A stretch of 64,000 nt of DNA. Origin: Acidithiobacillus concretivorus. GTDB lineage: Bacteria > Pseudomonadota > Gammaproteobacteria > Acidithiobacillales > Acidithiobacillaceae. The stretch lies in assembly GCF_018853445.1 (NCBI RefSeq), contig NZ_JABELD010000015.1, positions 21,514-85,513 on the forward strand, read 5' to 3'. Under the pieces are notes generated by a model, which saw only the letters and a list, made by a program, of their open reading frames with translations, made no database searches and was not told where the DNA came from. The position numbers were made by a program, and so were the translations under genes. Every line of letters begins with the position of its first letter. Positions within the stretch are counted from its first letter, which is position 1. Positions 55,563-64,000 of this stretch are shown piece after piece.

Positions 55563-55587
55563 GGTCGCGTCTCAGCGTGCCCGGTGA

Positions 55588-56034
55588 TCAGGCCCGCTCG
55601 ACAAAAACCATGACATCCAGCTCGACTTCAGGGTGCAGATGGACACGGGCGGGGAATTCACCAATCCGCTTGATGGGGCCATCTACCAGACGAATTTCGG
55701 TATGCGCCACTTCATGACCCTGTGACTTGAGAGCAGCACTGATATCGTGCAAACCCACAGAACCGAACAGACGACCGTCCTCACCCGCCTGCAGGGCAAT
55801 TTTCACGACGGCGTCAGCCAGAGCCGCTGCACGCTGCTGGGCGGCTTGCAGCCGTTCCATTTCAACCTGCTCCAAAGCAGCCTTACGCTCGGCAAATTCT
55901 TCCAGATTCCGTTGGTTGGCAACTACTGCCTTACCTTGGGGCACCAAAAAGTTACGTCCATAACCGGGTTTAACTTCGACAACATCACCCAGGCGGCCCA
56001 GTTTGTTAATACGTTCCAGCAAAATCACTTTCAT
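55588..56034 (-). CDS. rplI: Ribosomal protein L9
   Basis: This is the 148-residue bL9. The N-terminal domain MKVILLERINKLGRLGDVVE and RNFLVPQGKAVVAN, the long connecting helix and the C-terminal domain are all complete. The frame opens at a TTG two codons earlier, but ATG 56034, behind a GGGAGG site, gives the invariant MKVIL start. It is the last ribosomal gene of the rpsF-rpsR-DUF2232-rplI cluster. Confidence 0.97.
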   Translation of the reverse strand: MKVILLERINKLGRLGDVVEVKPGYGRNFLVPQGKAVVANQRNLEEFAERKAALEQVEMERLQAAQQRAAALADAVVKIALQAGEDGRLFGSVGLHDISAALKSQGHEVAHTEIRLVDGPIKRIGEFPARVHLHPEVELDVMVFVERA

Positions 56035-56070
56035 GTTCAATTCCTCCCAAAAATCCTTGCAAAACGTTCC

Positions 56071-56988
56071 TCAGGAACGTGGTCTCAATAGTCTTTGCCG
56101 CAGGTGAAACACCCTGTCCAGAATGCCAAGCACACTCAGTACCAGTAGCAACTGTGACAACAAAATCAGAGCAATATACAGTCCTACCAAGGCCATGGTG
56201 GGCCAGCCTTTGGCAGCAAACCACAAATGCACAAAGCTCAAGCCCTGCAGGAGGTACCAGGTCCCGACCAGCAGCGCCAGATTTTGCAGTGGCCAGGCCA
56301 ATGCACCGTGGAGCAGACTAATGCCCAGCAGAGTGGCCACCACCAGCCAGATCAGCATGCCCGGCAATTCCAGACTGCCGTAAACGCGTTGCGGTCGATC
56401 CAGACCTTGATAACGCTCGTACCAACGACTGGCCAGCAATGCCGCAAGGGTCCATAGCAAAACCAAACCCGCTGCCATGATGCCTGGCAACAAAGGTGCC
56501 ATGCGCAAAACTGCCGCCATCTGCACTTTGCTGATCTCCTTGGCCAAAGGTTTCAGCATTTGCGTCATCTGGGTCTGCCAGAAGTCTGGCCCGACCCCCA
56601 GCGGGACTACCCACAACATCAGCACCAAAATCAGCAAAGACAAGCCAATCAGCACCCAGACCACACCACTCCACTGCGTATCCCAATGCAGCCCCTCACC
56701 CAACAGTCGCCCCGGTAACCAGGCTACCAGTGCAAATAGCACCCCAAACCAAGGGTTAAAGGTAAAGAGCATACTGGCGATGCCAGCAATGACCAGCACT
56801 TCCAGACTTTCCTTGCGTCCTGCCTGTAAAGTGACCAGAGCCACCAATGCCACACAGTTCAAGAAGAGGGGCGCAGCCAGAAAGGGTACTAACCCAGCCA
56901 GACTGAACAGGACAGCAATGCTTAAACCGGCTTGCCAGCGTCCACTGAGAAACCAGCGCAGAACCCCGCCCTGTGGCTGTGCCGTCAC
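56071..56988 (-). CDS. DUF2232 (YybS-like) membrane protein
   Basis: This gene encodes 305 residues with about eight membrane spans, of the DUF2232/YybS type that frequently lies between rpsR and rplI. Spans begin at about residues 16, 33, 55, 70, 105, 150, 205 and 265. The C-terminal LLLVLSVLGILDRVFHLRQRL is typical. Relatives share the S-component-like fold, but no substrate is known. It is 15 bases after rpsR and 36 bases before rplI. Confidence 0.85.
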   Translation of the reverse strand: MTAQPQGGVLRWFLSGRWQAGLSIAVLFSLAGLVPFLAAPLFLNCVALVALVTLQAGRKESLEVLVIAGIASMLFTFNPWFGVLFALVAWLPGRLLGEGLHWDTQWSGVVWVLIGLSLLILVLMLWVVPLGVGPDFWQTQMTQMLKPLAKEISKVQMAAVLRMAPLLPGIMAAGLVLLWTLAALLASRWYERYQGLDRPQRVYGSLELPGMLIWLVVATLLGISLLHGALAWPLQNLALLVGTWYLLQGLSFVHLWFAAKGWPTMALVGLYIALILLSQLLLVLSVLGILDRVFHLRQRLLRPRS

Positions 56989-57003
56989 CGCTCCGTCAGA
57001 ACC

Positions 57004-57276
57004 CTAACGCACAACGTAAGGTAACAGGGCCAGAAAGCGCGCGCGTTTGATGGCTGTGGTCAGCTGCCGTTGATACAAATTACTGGTGCCCGTGATCCGG
57101 CTGGGGACAATTTTACCAGTCTCGCCCACATAAGCCTGCAAGGTTTTCAGATCTTTGTAGTCAATTTCCTTGACGCCTTCCGCCTTGAAACGACAGAATT
57201 TGCGACGCCGGGTAAAATTTCCACCACCGCGCTTATCGCCGTCACCGTCCCGATCTCTATCCCGATTAAATGCCAT
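57004..57276 (-). CDS. rpsR: Ribosomal protein S18
   Basis: This 90-residue bS18 has the conserved core [47 protein letters not shown] and [10 protein letters not shown]. The N-terminus carries an unusual Asp/Arg/Gly-rich extension ([16 protein letters not shown]), probably disordered. It forms a dimer with S6, encoded directly upstream, and the pair can bind the leader RNA found before rpsF. Confidence 0.97.
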   Translation of the reverse strand: MAFNRDRDRDGDGDKRGGGNFTRRRKFCRFKAEGVKEIDYKDLKTLQAYVGETGKIVPSRITGTSNLYQRQLTTAIKRARFLALLPYVVR

Positions 57277-57293
57277 CTTGTCTGCTCCTTGAA

Positions 57294-57701
57294 TCAGGCC
57301 GTCTCAACGGCTTCATTATCACTGTGAATGGATTCGCTTTCGCCTACTTCGCTGTCGGTTTCGACGCGTTCACGACGATCATTTTCGTCACGGGCCAGAA
57401 AAGACGCTTCGGTCACGGCTTCTTCACGCGCCAGAATCAGATGCCGCAGTACCGCATCATTAAAACGGAAAGCATCTTCCACTTCAGCCAGGGCAGCGCC
57501 GCTGCATTCCACATTCATCAGCACATAATGGGCCTTATGAGCTTTTTTGATAGGATAAGCCAGTTGCCGACGTCCCCAATCTTCCAGGCGATGGAAATGA
57601 CCACCATCACCTTCGATCATGCCGCGATAGCGTTCAATCATCTGGGGGACTTGTTCACTCTGATCAGGATGGACCAGAAACACGATTTCATAATGACGCA
57701 A
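57294..57701 (-). CDS. rpsF: Ribosomal protein S6
   Basis: This is a 135-residue bS6. The correct start is probably the TTG at 57701, giving [14 protein letters not shown], the family N-terminus, behind an ideal AAGGAG site. The GTG at 57722 would place both the ribosome site and the leader RNA motif inside the gene. Core blocks are [31 protein letters not shown] and [13 protein letters not shown]. The C-terminal tail is Glu/Ser-rich ([20 protein letters not shown]), a tail that is modified by glutamate addition in some bacteria. Confidence 0.95.
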   Translation of the reverse strand: MRHYEIVFLVHPDQSEQVPQMIERYRGMIEGDGGHFHRLEDWGRRQLAYPIKKAHKAHYVLMNVECSGAALAEVEDAFRFNDAVLRHLILAREEAVTEASFLARDENDRRERVETDSEVGESESIHSDNEAVETA

Positions 57702-57716
57702 ACGTTGCTCCTTATG

Positions 57717-57751
57717 GTTCACTGCGGAGTCCGAGCGCCCATCGCCCGAAC
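57717..57751 (-). promoter_or_regulatory. S6:S18-type leader RNA motif before rpsF
   Basis: On the minus strand GTTC pairs with GAAC at the base, and GGGCG pairs with CGCTC around ATGGG. A 12-base 3' bulge with CCG separates the two stems. This is the layout I recall for the S6:S18-binding leader that gives feedback control of rpsF-rpsR. Confidence 0.45.
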
Positions 57752-57773
57752 AAGGAGTAAAAATTGGTGAGGG

Positions 57774-57804
57774 CGTATTCTAATACGCGACGCGGGAAAA
57801 ACAA
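57774..57804 (-). promoter_or_regulatory. Sigma-70 promoter of the rpsF operon with an overlapping inverted repeat
   Basis: On the minus strand TTGTTT, a 16-base spacer and TAGAAT lie just after the nagZ stop. The -10 is embedded in GCGTATT-AG-AATACGC (57774-57789), two perfect 7-base arms that could be an operator. Confidence 0.6.
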
Positions 57805-57808
57805 GAGC

Positions 57809-58819
57809 TTAACAAGATAATTCGGTAATTTCGTGCATACAGCGGGCGCGCTCAGGGGCTGACAAGGGAATTCCGGCGGCTCCAGCAAGAGCCGCAAGCG
57901 TATTCGTCCCGGTCTGCTTTCCTTGATTTTGCAGGTGCTCAATGGCTGCATAGGCACCATCAGGATCATTGCAAACCAGAAGCAAATCCGCACCCGCAGC
58001 CTGTGCCGCATCTACCCGTGCCGCCATGTCTCCCGCCACATGGGCACCCACCATGCTCAAATCATCACTGACAATGACGCCTGAAAAACCCATTTCTCCG
58101 CGCAATACCCCTGTGAGCCAACGCGATGAAAATCCGGCGGGCTGCTCGGGGTCTATCTGCGGATACAGACAATGGGCGGGCATGATCGCCGGAATGGCTG
58201 CCTGGATCATGTAGCGGAAAGGCTGCAAGTCTTCCTCAATGGCGGCAAATGGTCGATCATCGCGGGGTAAGGCCAGATGCGAATCGGCTGCCACAGCACC
58301 ATGGCCCGGAAAATGTTTAGCCACTCCCTGCAAACCGGAGTCAGACATCCCCTGCCAAAGACGCGCTGCAATGGCACCTACCCAATCCGGATTGCGGTGA
58401 ATGGCGCGATCACCAATCACCTGGGAAATTCCGCGATCCAGATCTACACAGGGCGTGAAACTGAAATCTACGCCGATTTCCCGCAATTCATTGGCCAGCA
58501 GACGCCCCCAGTCATAAGCCAGGCATTGCGCCGCCTCCAGACCCTGAGCCTCGGCCTTTTGACCCAGCCTGGCCATCGGCGGAAAACGTGTCACGCCTTT
58601 TTTGAGACGTTGCACCCGACCACCTTCCTGGTCGATGCCAATCAGGAGTGGGGGGCTGCGCAGCGCATGAATTTCCTGGCACAGCGCCTGAACCTGTTGC
58701 GCATCTTCGCAGTTACGGGCGAACAGGATGACGCCACCCACCTCCGGCTGGCGGAGCCGTTCAAACTCTTCGGGTGTTGGCCAAAGACCAGCCATATCCA
58801 CCATCAAAGGACCACGCAT
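57809..58819 (-). CDS. nagZ: Beta-N-acetylhexosaminidase NagZ
   Basis: This 336-residue GH3 cytoplasmic enzyme removes GlcNAc from muropeptides in cell-wall recycling. Active-site blocks are LIGIDQEGGRVQRL, GVAKHFPGHGAVAADSH (His of the mobile loop) and GVIVSDDLSMVGAHV (nucleophile Asp). The natural start is ATG 58819 (MRGPLMVDMAGL), 13 bases after the permease stop; the frame opens far upstream within the permease gene. It fits with the L,D-transpeptidase genes as part of wall turnover. Confidence 0.94.
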   Translation of the reverse strand: MRGPLMVDMAGLWPTPEEFERLRQPEVGGVILFARNCEDAQQVQALCQEIHALRSPPLLIGIDQEGGRVQRLKKGVTRFPPMARLGQKAEAQGLEAAQCLAYDWGRLLANELREIGVDFSFTPCVDLDRGISQVIGDRAIHRNPDWVGAIAARLWQGMSDSGLQGVAKHFPGHGAVAADSHLALPRDDRPFAAIEEDLQPFRYMIQAAIPAIMPAHCLYPQIDPEQPAGFSSRWLTGVLRGEMGFSGVIVSDDLSMVGAHVAGDMAARVDAAQAAGADLLLVCNDPDGAYAAIEHLQNQGKQTGTNTLAALAGAAGIPLSAPERARCMHEITELSC

Positions 58820-58832
58820 GAGCAATCGCGGT

Positions 58833-60971
58833 TCAGCGCGGTGGGGCATCTGGGCCGGTCTCCACGGTCGGATCTGCTTTTGCTGGAGATGAGGCTTGAG
58901 CCGCTGCCTTACTCCCTTCCTTGTCCACATCCTCCTGCTGGACCAATTCCATATCTGGCGACATGGAAATCGGTAATTCAATACGCGGCGGCTGACTGGG
59001 AATACCGTGCACATGGACCGGAACAATCATCATACTGAAACCGTCATGCTGCAGACGGTCCTGGACGATGAAGCTGACTTCGTCATGCAGGAGGCCATGG
59101 AAAGGGCCCTTGCTCCGATTGTCAATCACCCGCCCCGCAAAAAAGATACTTTGCGGAAAGTAACGTATAGCCACATCCGCCAATTCTTCCATAGCCAGAA
59201 TGCGATCCGTGGAGTAGGTAGCAAACCAGGTGGCGGCCATCCCTTCATTACGACAGAAGGCCATATACTGATTGGCTTCTGCTTCCACATAGACCTTCAG
59301 ATCTTCGAGCGCTTTGATGCCCTTGAATTCTCCCTGTCCGACAATGCCAGCCAGCAAAAACACGTAATTTTTGACAAAGCCACCAACCATACGATGCGCC
59401 GTCAGCAAGGTATGTAAACCCAGGCCATCAAAGCGACTCACAAAAAAGACTGCCGTCGCGCCCCGGGGGTCCAGGGGCAAATTGGGACCCGGCTCCAGAT
59501 GTTCCGGCACCACATCGAGCATGGTCTCATCCAGCTCAGCGGTAATTTTGCGGATGCTCTTGTAGTGCCGATATATCAGGTATCCGAGCACAACAACAAT
59601 CAATGTTACCAGCAAGGTAAACCAGCCACCGGCGTCGAATTTTTCGAAAATGGTAATAGCCAGAATGGATGCTGTGACGATGAAACCGAGCACACTGATA
59701 GTGAGCCGGCCTTTCCAGCGCGGCTCATGATGCCGCTGGGTAAACCAGTGGCGACTCAGCCCCGCCATGGTCAGCGTGAAGGTAATAAACACGTTGATAC
59801 TGTAGAGCACCACCAGAATACTCACGTGCCCGCCGGTAGCCAGCAAAATCACCACCGCCGCAAAGCCGACCAGCAAAATACCGTTTCGCGATACAAAGCG
59901 GTCCGATAAATAGGAAAAACGCTCAGGAAGCCAGCGGTCTACTGCCATGTTGGCCATAACAATGGGGGCAGTGATAATGCCGGTATTAGCGGCAATGTAC
60001 AGTAGCAATCCTTCCGTAACCAAAGTAATTACCGTCGCTGTAGGTCCAAAATGGATCCCGGCAATAGTCCAGTCGCTGGTGATGGCACTATAAAGCACCG
60101 CGTTGAGTGTCTGCCCCTGATGTTCATGAACGTGATACATGAGATAGAGGAATATCAGACTTCCGGCCACCAGTGACAGGGAGGTGGCCAGCAGGGTCAT
60201 GGTCCGCTGACCCGTCTGGATGCGCGGTTCGCGCATGATATGGACCCCGTTAGCCACGGCCTCCAGACCCGTATAGGTTCCACCGCCCAGACTGAAGGCA
60301 CGCATGACCAGTGCGGCAATAAATATCCAGCCATACAACTGGCTATCGTGCTGGGCCCCGGCCACCGTGTTGTGAGCTATGGTTGGGATATCCCCAACAT
60401 GGCTGACCAGGCCAAAACCCAGCATGATGATATGCGTAGCGACAAACGCCATAAAAATGGGCAAGAGAATCTTGATGGATTCCTTCATGCCGCGCAAATT
60501 GATAAAAATCAGAAAGAGCAAAATAGCCACATCCATCAGGATGCGCTCACTGTACCAATAGGACGGCAGACTGCTGAGCAATGTTTCGGTACCAGAGGCC
60601 ACGGAAATGGCAGCGGTCAGAACATAATCCACAATCAGGGCTGAACCGCTGACCAGGCCCGCTTTCGGACCGAGCAGCGTTGAGGCCGTATGATAACCGC
60701 CACCGCCATCCGGGAATAAGGCAATCACCTGCTTATAACCCGCCGAGATAATGAAAACCGAAACCGGAATACCAATGGCCAGGAAAACCGCCAGATATTC
60801 ATGCCCCTTCAAGGCATAATAAATTTCCGGAGGACCATAGGCCGATGAGGACAAAGCATCTGAACCCAGGCCTACCCAGGCCAAAAAGGCAGCCAGAGAC
60901 AAGCTTTCAAACAGTTTCGGGTTGAATACGTTTACGGCACGACGAAATCGGGGTAAGCGAATCCAGGCCAT
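58833..60971 (-). CDS. APC-superfamily permease, KimA/YdaO-like
   Basis: This gene encodes 712 residues with about 12 membrane helices in the first 470 residues and a soluble C-terminal region. The block ALFPDGGGGYHTASTLLG followed by ALIVDYVLTAAISVASG resembles KimA/YdaO-type potassium importers and related APC permeases. The end (after about 670) is a low-complexity Ala/Pro/Asp tail. The cytoplasmic domain (about 500-665, TAVFFVSRFDGLGLHTLL) may be regulatory. Potassium is a reasonable guess for the substrate; amino acids cannot be excluded. It sits directly upstream of nagZ. Confidence 0.85.
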   Translation of the reverse strand: MAWIRLPRFRRAVNVFNPKLFESLSLAAFLAWVGLGSDALSSSAYGPPEIYYALKGHEYLAVFLAIGIPVSVFIISAGYKQVIALFPDGGGGYHTASTLLGPKAGLVSGSALIVDYVLTAAISVASGTETLLSSLPSYWYSERILMDVAILLFLIFINLRGMKESIKILLPIFMAFVATHIIMLGFGLVSHVGDIPTIAHNTVAGAQHDSQLYGWIFIAALVMRAFSLGGGTYTGLEAVANGVHIMREPRIQTGQRTMTLLATSLSLVAGSLIFLYLMYHVHEHQGQTLNAVLYSAITSDWTIAGIHFGPTATVITLVTEGLLLYIAANTGIITAPIVMANMAVDRWLPERFSYLSDRFVSRNGILLVGFAAVVILLATGGHVSILVVLYSINVFITFTLTMAGLSRHWFTQRHHEPRWKGRLTISVLGFIVTASILAITIFEKFDAGGWFTLLVTLIVVVLGYLIYRHYKSIRKITAELDETMLDVVPEHLEPGPNLPLDPRGATAVFFVSRFDGLGLHTLLTAHRMVGGFVKNYVFLLAGIVGQGEFKGIKALEDLKVYVEAEANQYMAFCRNEGMAATWFATYSTDRILAMEELADVAIRYFPQSIFFAGRVIDNRSKGPFHGLLHDEVSFIVQDRLQHDGFSMMIVPVHVHGIPSQPPRIELPISMSPDMELVQQEDVDKEGSKAAAQASSPAKADPTVETGPDAPPR

Positions 60972-60982
60972 TCAGAACCTCC

Positions 60983-61528
60983 TCAACGGGGGAAATCAAC
61001 AGGGGGCTGTAGCCCAATAAAAACAGGAAGCCCTGGAGTAGTTTCAGGGAAAAGGATGCACACATTCTCCGGGCTCATGCGAATACAGCCTGCCGAGACG
61101 GGCTGACCGAGACGAGCGGTATCGGCTGTGCCATGAATATAAATGTAACGCCGGAACGTATCGCAGCAACCGCCACGATTCAATCCGGATTCCATACCTG
61201 AAAGCCAGAGAATCCGCCCCAGTATCCAGTCCTGATGGCCATTTTCGTCCGGATCCTTACTGGCGTCATAGCAGTCGCCCGTCCAGCGGCGTCCGCGCAG
61301 AATCGCATTAGCTGGCAATCCCGCGCCAATTTTCGCCCTGACTTGATGCCAACCACGTGGCGTACAAGCGCTGTCACACCATTCTCCAAGTCCGTTAAGG
61401 GCCGTTGAAATGGGATATTGCACTGTTTCGTGCGCAGCTTGCATCACCCGCAGGTTCTGAGTGGAAACATCCACCCAAAACCAGTTTGCTGGCGTTTCAT
61501 TTTTCAAAGAGGGCAATGGATTCGACAT
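60983..61528 (-). CDS. L,D-transpeptidase (YkuD) family protein
   Basis: This gene encodes about 181 residues of a YkuD domain with the active-site blocks [14 protein letters not shown] (His) and [14 protein letters not shown] (Cys). Two Cys-rich features (CDSACTPRG and RGGCCDTF) are unusual. No signal peptide is visible, so export is uncertain; relatives of this short type are known near housekeeping genes. The start is ATG 61528 ([10 protein letters not shown]) or ATG 61558, both inside the end of rlmD, so the genes overlap. It is 11 bases from the permease gene. Confidence 0.85.
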   Translation of the reverse strand: MSNPLPSLKNETPANWFWVDVSTQNLRVMQAAHETVQYPISTALNGLGEWCDSACTPRGWHQVRAKIGAGLPANAILRGRRWTGDCYDASKDPDENGHQDWILGRILWLSGMESGLNRGGCCDTFRRYIYIHGTADTARLGQPVSAGCIRMSPENVCILFPETTPGLPVFIGLQPPVDFPR

Positions 61529-62819
61529 GGGCAGTATGTGGGAACATGTTAATGACACCCGCTGCTTTCAGCTGGTAACCACGTTCATGCACCAGATATT
61601 CGGCATCCCGGGCCAGCGTCGCCGGATTACAGGAAACATAGACCAGACGCGACACTCCGGGAGTCAGGCTTTGCAACACTTCCATGGCGCCACTCCGGGG
61701 CGGATCAATGAGCATTTTGTCAATAGTTCCTGCCATCTGAAAATCACTCATCCGCGCCTGGGTCAGATCAGCCACCTGATATTGGGCTTGCGCCGCGAGC
61801 CCATTGGCGGCTGCATTTTCTGCAGCCAGTGCCACCAGCCGTGCATCGCCTTCAACGCCCAGCACATTCGCGCCCAAACGCGCCATGGGTAAGGTAAAAT
61901 TCCCCAAACCGCAAAACAGATCCAGAATATGGTCACCGGCCTGAGGACGGAGCAAAGCCATGGCACGACGCACCGTCACCTGATTGACTGACTGATTCAC
62001 CTGAGTAAATACCAAAGGATCAAAGCGCATCCGCAGTTGATAATCCGGCAGGTCATAATGCAGGGCAGGCGGTTGTTCGGGGACCAACGGATGCAAAGTA
62101 TCAGGACCGCGCGGCTGCAACCAAATTTGCAGGTCGTGATCCAGTCCAAATTGACGTAAATACATAAGATCACTGTCCGCCAGTGGACGCATATGGCGAA
62201 ACACCAAAGCCACGGCGTCGGGGGTGCAGGCCACTTCAATCTGGGGGAAATCCTGGGGAGACTGCATTTTGCCAATCAGGGCCCGAAGTTCCGGAATACG
62301 CTGTCCAACGCGGGGATCCAGCACCAGACACTGGTTCATATCGACCACGTAGTTGCTGCTGCGTTCTCGGAAACCTACCAGAGCACCACGGGTCTTGGGA
62401 GTCCGCACCGAAAGCCGGGCCTTGCTTCGATAAGCCAAACTCGGGCCAAAAATGGGCGGGAGAATTCTCTGCGGTCGCACTTTACCGATGCGCCAGAGGT
62501 TGTCCTCCAACTGACGCTGCTTGATGGCTACCTGCGCGCTCACATCCAGATGCTGCAAACTGCAACCGCCGCACAATCCAAAATGAGGACAGGGGGGTGT
62601 TACCCGCAATGAAGAAATTTTCAGGAGGGCGACGGTTTCGGCCCGTTCAAAAGTTTTGTGATTTTCGGTGCGCCGGGCCATGACATCTTCGCCCGGCAGG
62701 GCACCATCGACAAAAAGCACTTTGCCGTCCACCCGAGCAACGCCCCGACCTTCTGCATCCAGGCTTTCAATGTGTAACCGTTCGGGTACTGCATCGCGAA
62801 TAAGCTTAGGACGCGACAT
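61497..62819 (-). CDS. rlmD: 23S rRNA (uracil1939-C5)-methyltransferase RlmD
   Basis: This 440-residue enzyme methylates U1939 of 23S rRNA. It has a TRAM domain (about 8-65), an iron-sulfur cysteine group ([15 protein letters not shown]), and a SAM domain with [30 protein letters not shown] and the catalytic cysteine in [16 protein letters not shown] 62819 ([15 protein letters not shown]) is the natural start and overlaps the exonuclease stop by 14 bases. The gene overlaps the L,D-transpeptidase downstream. Confidence 0.95.
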   Translation of the reverse strand: MSRPKLIRDAVPERLHIESLDAEGRGVARVDGKVLFVDGALPGEDVMARRTENHKTFERAETVALLKISSLRVTPPCPHFGLCGGCSLQHLDVSAQVAIKQRQLEDNLWRIGKVRPQRILPPIFGPSLAYRSKARLSVRTPKTRGALVGFRERSSNYVVDMNQCLVLDPRVGQRIPELRALIGKMQSPQDFPQIEVACTPDAVALVFRHMRPLADSDLMYLRQFGLDHDLQIWLQPRGPDTLHPLVPEQPPALHYDLPDYQLRMRFDPLVFTQVNQSVNQVTVRRAMALLRPQAGDHILDLFCGLGNFTLPMARLGANVLGVEGDARLVALAAENAAANGLAAQAQYQVADLTQARMSDFQMAGTIDKMLIDPPRSGAMEVLQSLTPGVSRLVYVSCNPATLARDAEYLVHERGYQLKAAGVINMFPHTAHVESIALFEK

Positions 62820-63627
62820 GCAGGTTCTCCGGCCACAAGTCCAGAAACTCGCAGATATGGGCTTCATCTCGACCCTGCAAATAGCTGCGCAACTGGTTCT
62901 GACGCGCCTCATAAGCCAACTTGTCCAGATGCCCCCGGGTCAACTCAAAGCGCAAATGCAGCAGGGCAGTATTCAGAACGTCCACTTCACAGTACTGGCG
63001 AATGGCTTTTTTTTCGCCCTGCTGATAATGATTCAGGACCTCCGCACCGCTCATGCCGAGTTTGCCCGGCAGCCCCAACAACAGGGCCATGTCCTGTAAG
63101 CGCGCAACATTACGCGCCTGGTAAGCAGAGAGCAGATCCATAAGATCCAGATGGCGCTCATGATAACGACTGGTGTAATTATTCCAGCGATAGTTAGGAT
63201 CGTTTTGTCCCTGTTCCCAGTATCGTGTTGCCGGAATGCCGTGCAAAAAAGCCCGATAGTGCAACACCGGCAAATCAAAGGCTGCGCCATTCCAGGACAC
63301 CAATTGTGGAGAGTGACGCTGAATCATCTGAAAAAAAGCATGCACCAGCGTCGCTTCCGGATCCTCAATTGCGCCAAAGCTGCTGAGTTTAACCTGATCG
63401 CCTTGCCACCAAAGCGCAGATATAGCGACCACCTGATGTAGATAAGGGCGTAAAAACTCGCTGGCGCCCTGGGTTTCAATTCGGCGTTGATGCTGCAGCA
63501 ATTCGGCCACTCCCGCATCATCGGCAAGATCAATACCATGCAGACGCCGACCTCCGGAAATATCCGGAATCGTTTCGATATCAAAAACCAGAATATTCTG
63601 CAAAATGGTGTTTATTTCTTCTGCCAC
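62806..63627 (-). CDS. 3'-5' exonuclease related to the PolB exonuclease domain
   Basis: This gene encodes 273 residues of a DEDD-type exonuclease (PF10108-like). The acidic motifs are [11 protein letters not shown] (Exo I), [18 protein letters not shown] (Exo II) and [18 protein letters not shown] (Exo III, with Y-x3-D). Family blocks [20 protein letters not shown] are also present. A role in DNA repair is inferred; no activity is established. The start is GTG 63627, overlapping the YdbL-like gene end by 16 bases, or TTG 63603. Confidence 0.88.
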   Translation of the reverse strand: MAEEINTILQNILVFDIETIPDISGGRRLHGIDLADDAGVAELLQHQRRIETQGASEFLRPYLHQVVAISALWWQGDQVKLSSFGAIEDPEATLVHAFFQMIQRHSPQLVSWNGAAFDLPVLHYRAFLHGIPATRYWEQGQNDPNYRWNNYTSRYHERHLDLMDLLSAYQARNVARLQDMALLLGLPGKLGMSGAEVLNHYQQGEKKAIRQYCEVDVLNTALLHLRFELTRGHLDKLAYEARQNQLRSYLQGRDEAHICEFLDLWPENLHVAS

Positions 63628-64000
63628 TGACCACTGGCGTTCTGATACCAGTATCCTGCAGGGGCCTTACTGATCCAGGTCTGGGCAAAAGTCTGTTGAA
63701 TTTGTCCTTCCCAATCAGGATGACCATTGGCGTTGGCTATTTGTTGGTAAAGATTCTGCAAGGCACTATTATTGCTGCTAACCAGGCCACTGAGGCCGGC
63801 GCGTGCCTGCAAAGGCACTGCGGAAGCATCATGAATGGCCACCAGTCCATTGGCCGTCCAACCGACGGCACCACTGTCAAAATAGGGGCGCATTTGCGCG
63901 GCAATGGATTCCAGCTGGGCTCGTGCGGCCTGCACACCGGGACTGGAAGCATTCAGATCAGCTCCAGCCTCGGCGGGTGTACTCAATGCCGAAAAGCTCG
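63612..64000 (-). CDS. YdbL-family (DUF1318) exported protein; cut by window end
   Basis: The frame runs to the window edge without a convincing start. Its first visible residues, SFSALSTPAEAGADL, look like the end of a signal peptide. The rest matches YdbL proteins: SPGVQAARAQLESIAAQMRPY, GAVGWTANGLVAIHDAS, LYQQIANANGHPDWEGQIQ and the C-terminal [19 protein letters not shown] at 63986 opens an internal frame but is not the natural start. YdbL usually lies with YnbE and YdbH, an outer-envelope lipid-transport set; those would be upstream, outside the window. Confidence 0.82.
   Translation of the reverse strand, partial: SFSALSTPAEAGADLNASSPGVQAARAQLESIAAQMRPYFDSGAVGWTANGLVAIHDASAVPLQARAGLSGLVSSNNSALQNLYQQIANANGHPDWEGQIQQTFAQTWISKAPAGYWYQNASGQWQKK

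Overview
The window looks like a chromosomal segment of an Acidithiobacillus-type bacterium (class Acidithiobacillia). This is an inference from the proteobacterial housekeeping gene order (rsmD/ftsY-ftsE-ftsX-rpoH, hemA-prfA-prmC-mutM, dapF-DUF484-xerC-hslVU, rpsF-rpsR-DUF2232-rplI-dnaB-alr-radA), moderate GC content, and the mix of DsrE-like, sulfite-oxidase-like and envelope genes. No rRNA operon, CRISPR array or intact insertion sequence was seen. About 65 protein genes, one broken gene and four tRNAs (Arg-CCG, Gln-CTG, Gln-TTG, His-GTG) are supported.

Layout: 1-4.2 kb has the start of a DAHP synthase, then fumC, an M3 oligopeptidase and a DUF1841 gene, all on the minus strand. 4.2-6.1 kb is a 567-residue internally repeated protein behind a perfect palindrome. 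6.1-8.7 kb holds a lipoprotein-like hydrolase, an exported truncated haemoglobin, a small membrane protein and an orphan KDO-transferase-like domain. 8.8-13.5 kb has glgA, a His-rich unknown, nth, a FIST sensor-domain protein and an L,D-transpeptidase. 13.5-17.4 kb is accessory: a Phd/VapC toxin-antitoxin pair and a SigF-type ECF sigma/NrsF anti-sigma pair divergent from a cytochrome b and a C-terminally truncated molybdopterin oxidoreductase that stops next to tRNA-Arg.

17.4-43.9 kb is mostly housekeeping: rlmE, yhbY, apaG, typA, a porin, dapF to hslU, rpoH and the fts genes, rsmD-coaD-ferredoxin, a dynamin-like GTPase, mutM-prmC-prfA-hemA, and TPR-lolB-ispE-tRNA-prs. 44.1-49.7 kb, after tRNA-His, is accessory: DUF29, a broken phosphoesterase and a TonB-dependent receptor behind a PhoB-box array, an alanine-zipper lipoprotein and a secreted 3D-domain protein. 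49.7-64 kb returns to core functions: pepP, radA-alr-dnaB, the rplI/rpsR/rpsF operon, nagZ, a KimA-like permease, a second L,D-transpeptidase, rlmD, a PolB-like exonuclease and a YdbL-family protein cut by the window end.

The most interesting non-coding signals are: (i) two long palindromic elements (19684-19876 and 51079-51184, opposite strands) with different stem arms but a shared 39-nt core (35 of 39 identical); (ii) an apparently perfect sigma-32 promoter in front of rpoH; (iii) four tandem 11-bp PhoB half-sites before the TonB receptor; (iv) a GTAACC-N16-CGAA promoter for the ECF sigma gene with a similar one facing its likely target; and (v) an S6:S18-type leader that fixes a TTG start for rpsF. 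All functional statements rest on reading the sequence and remembered family features; no database search was run.
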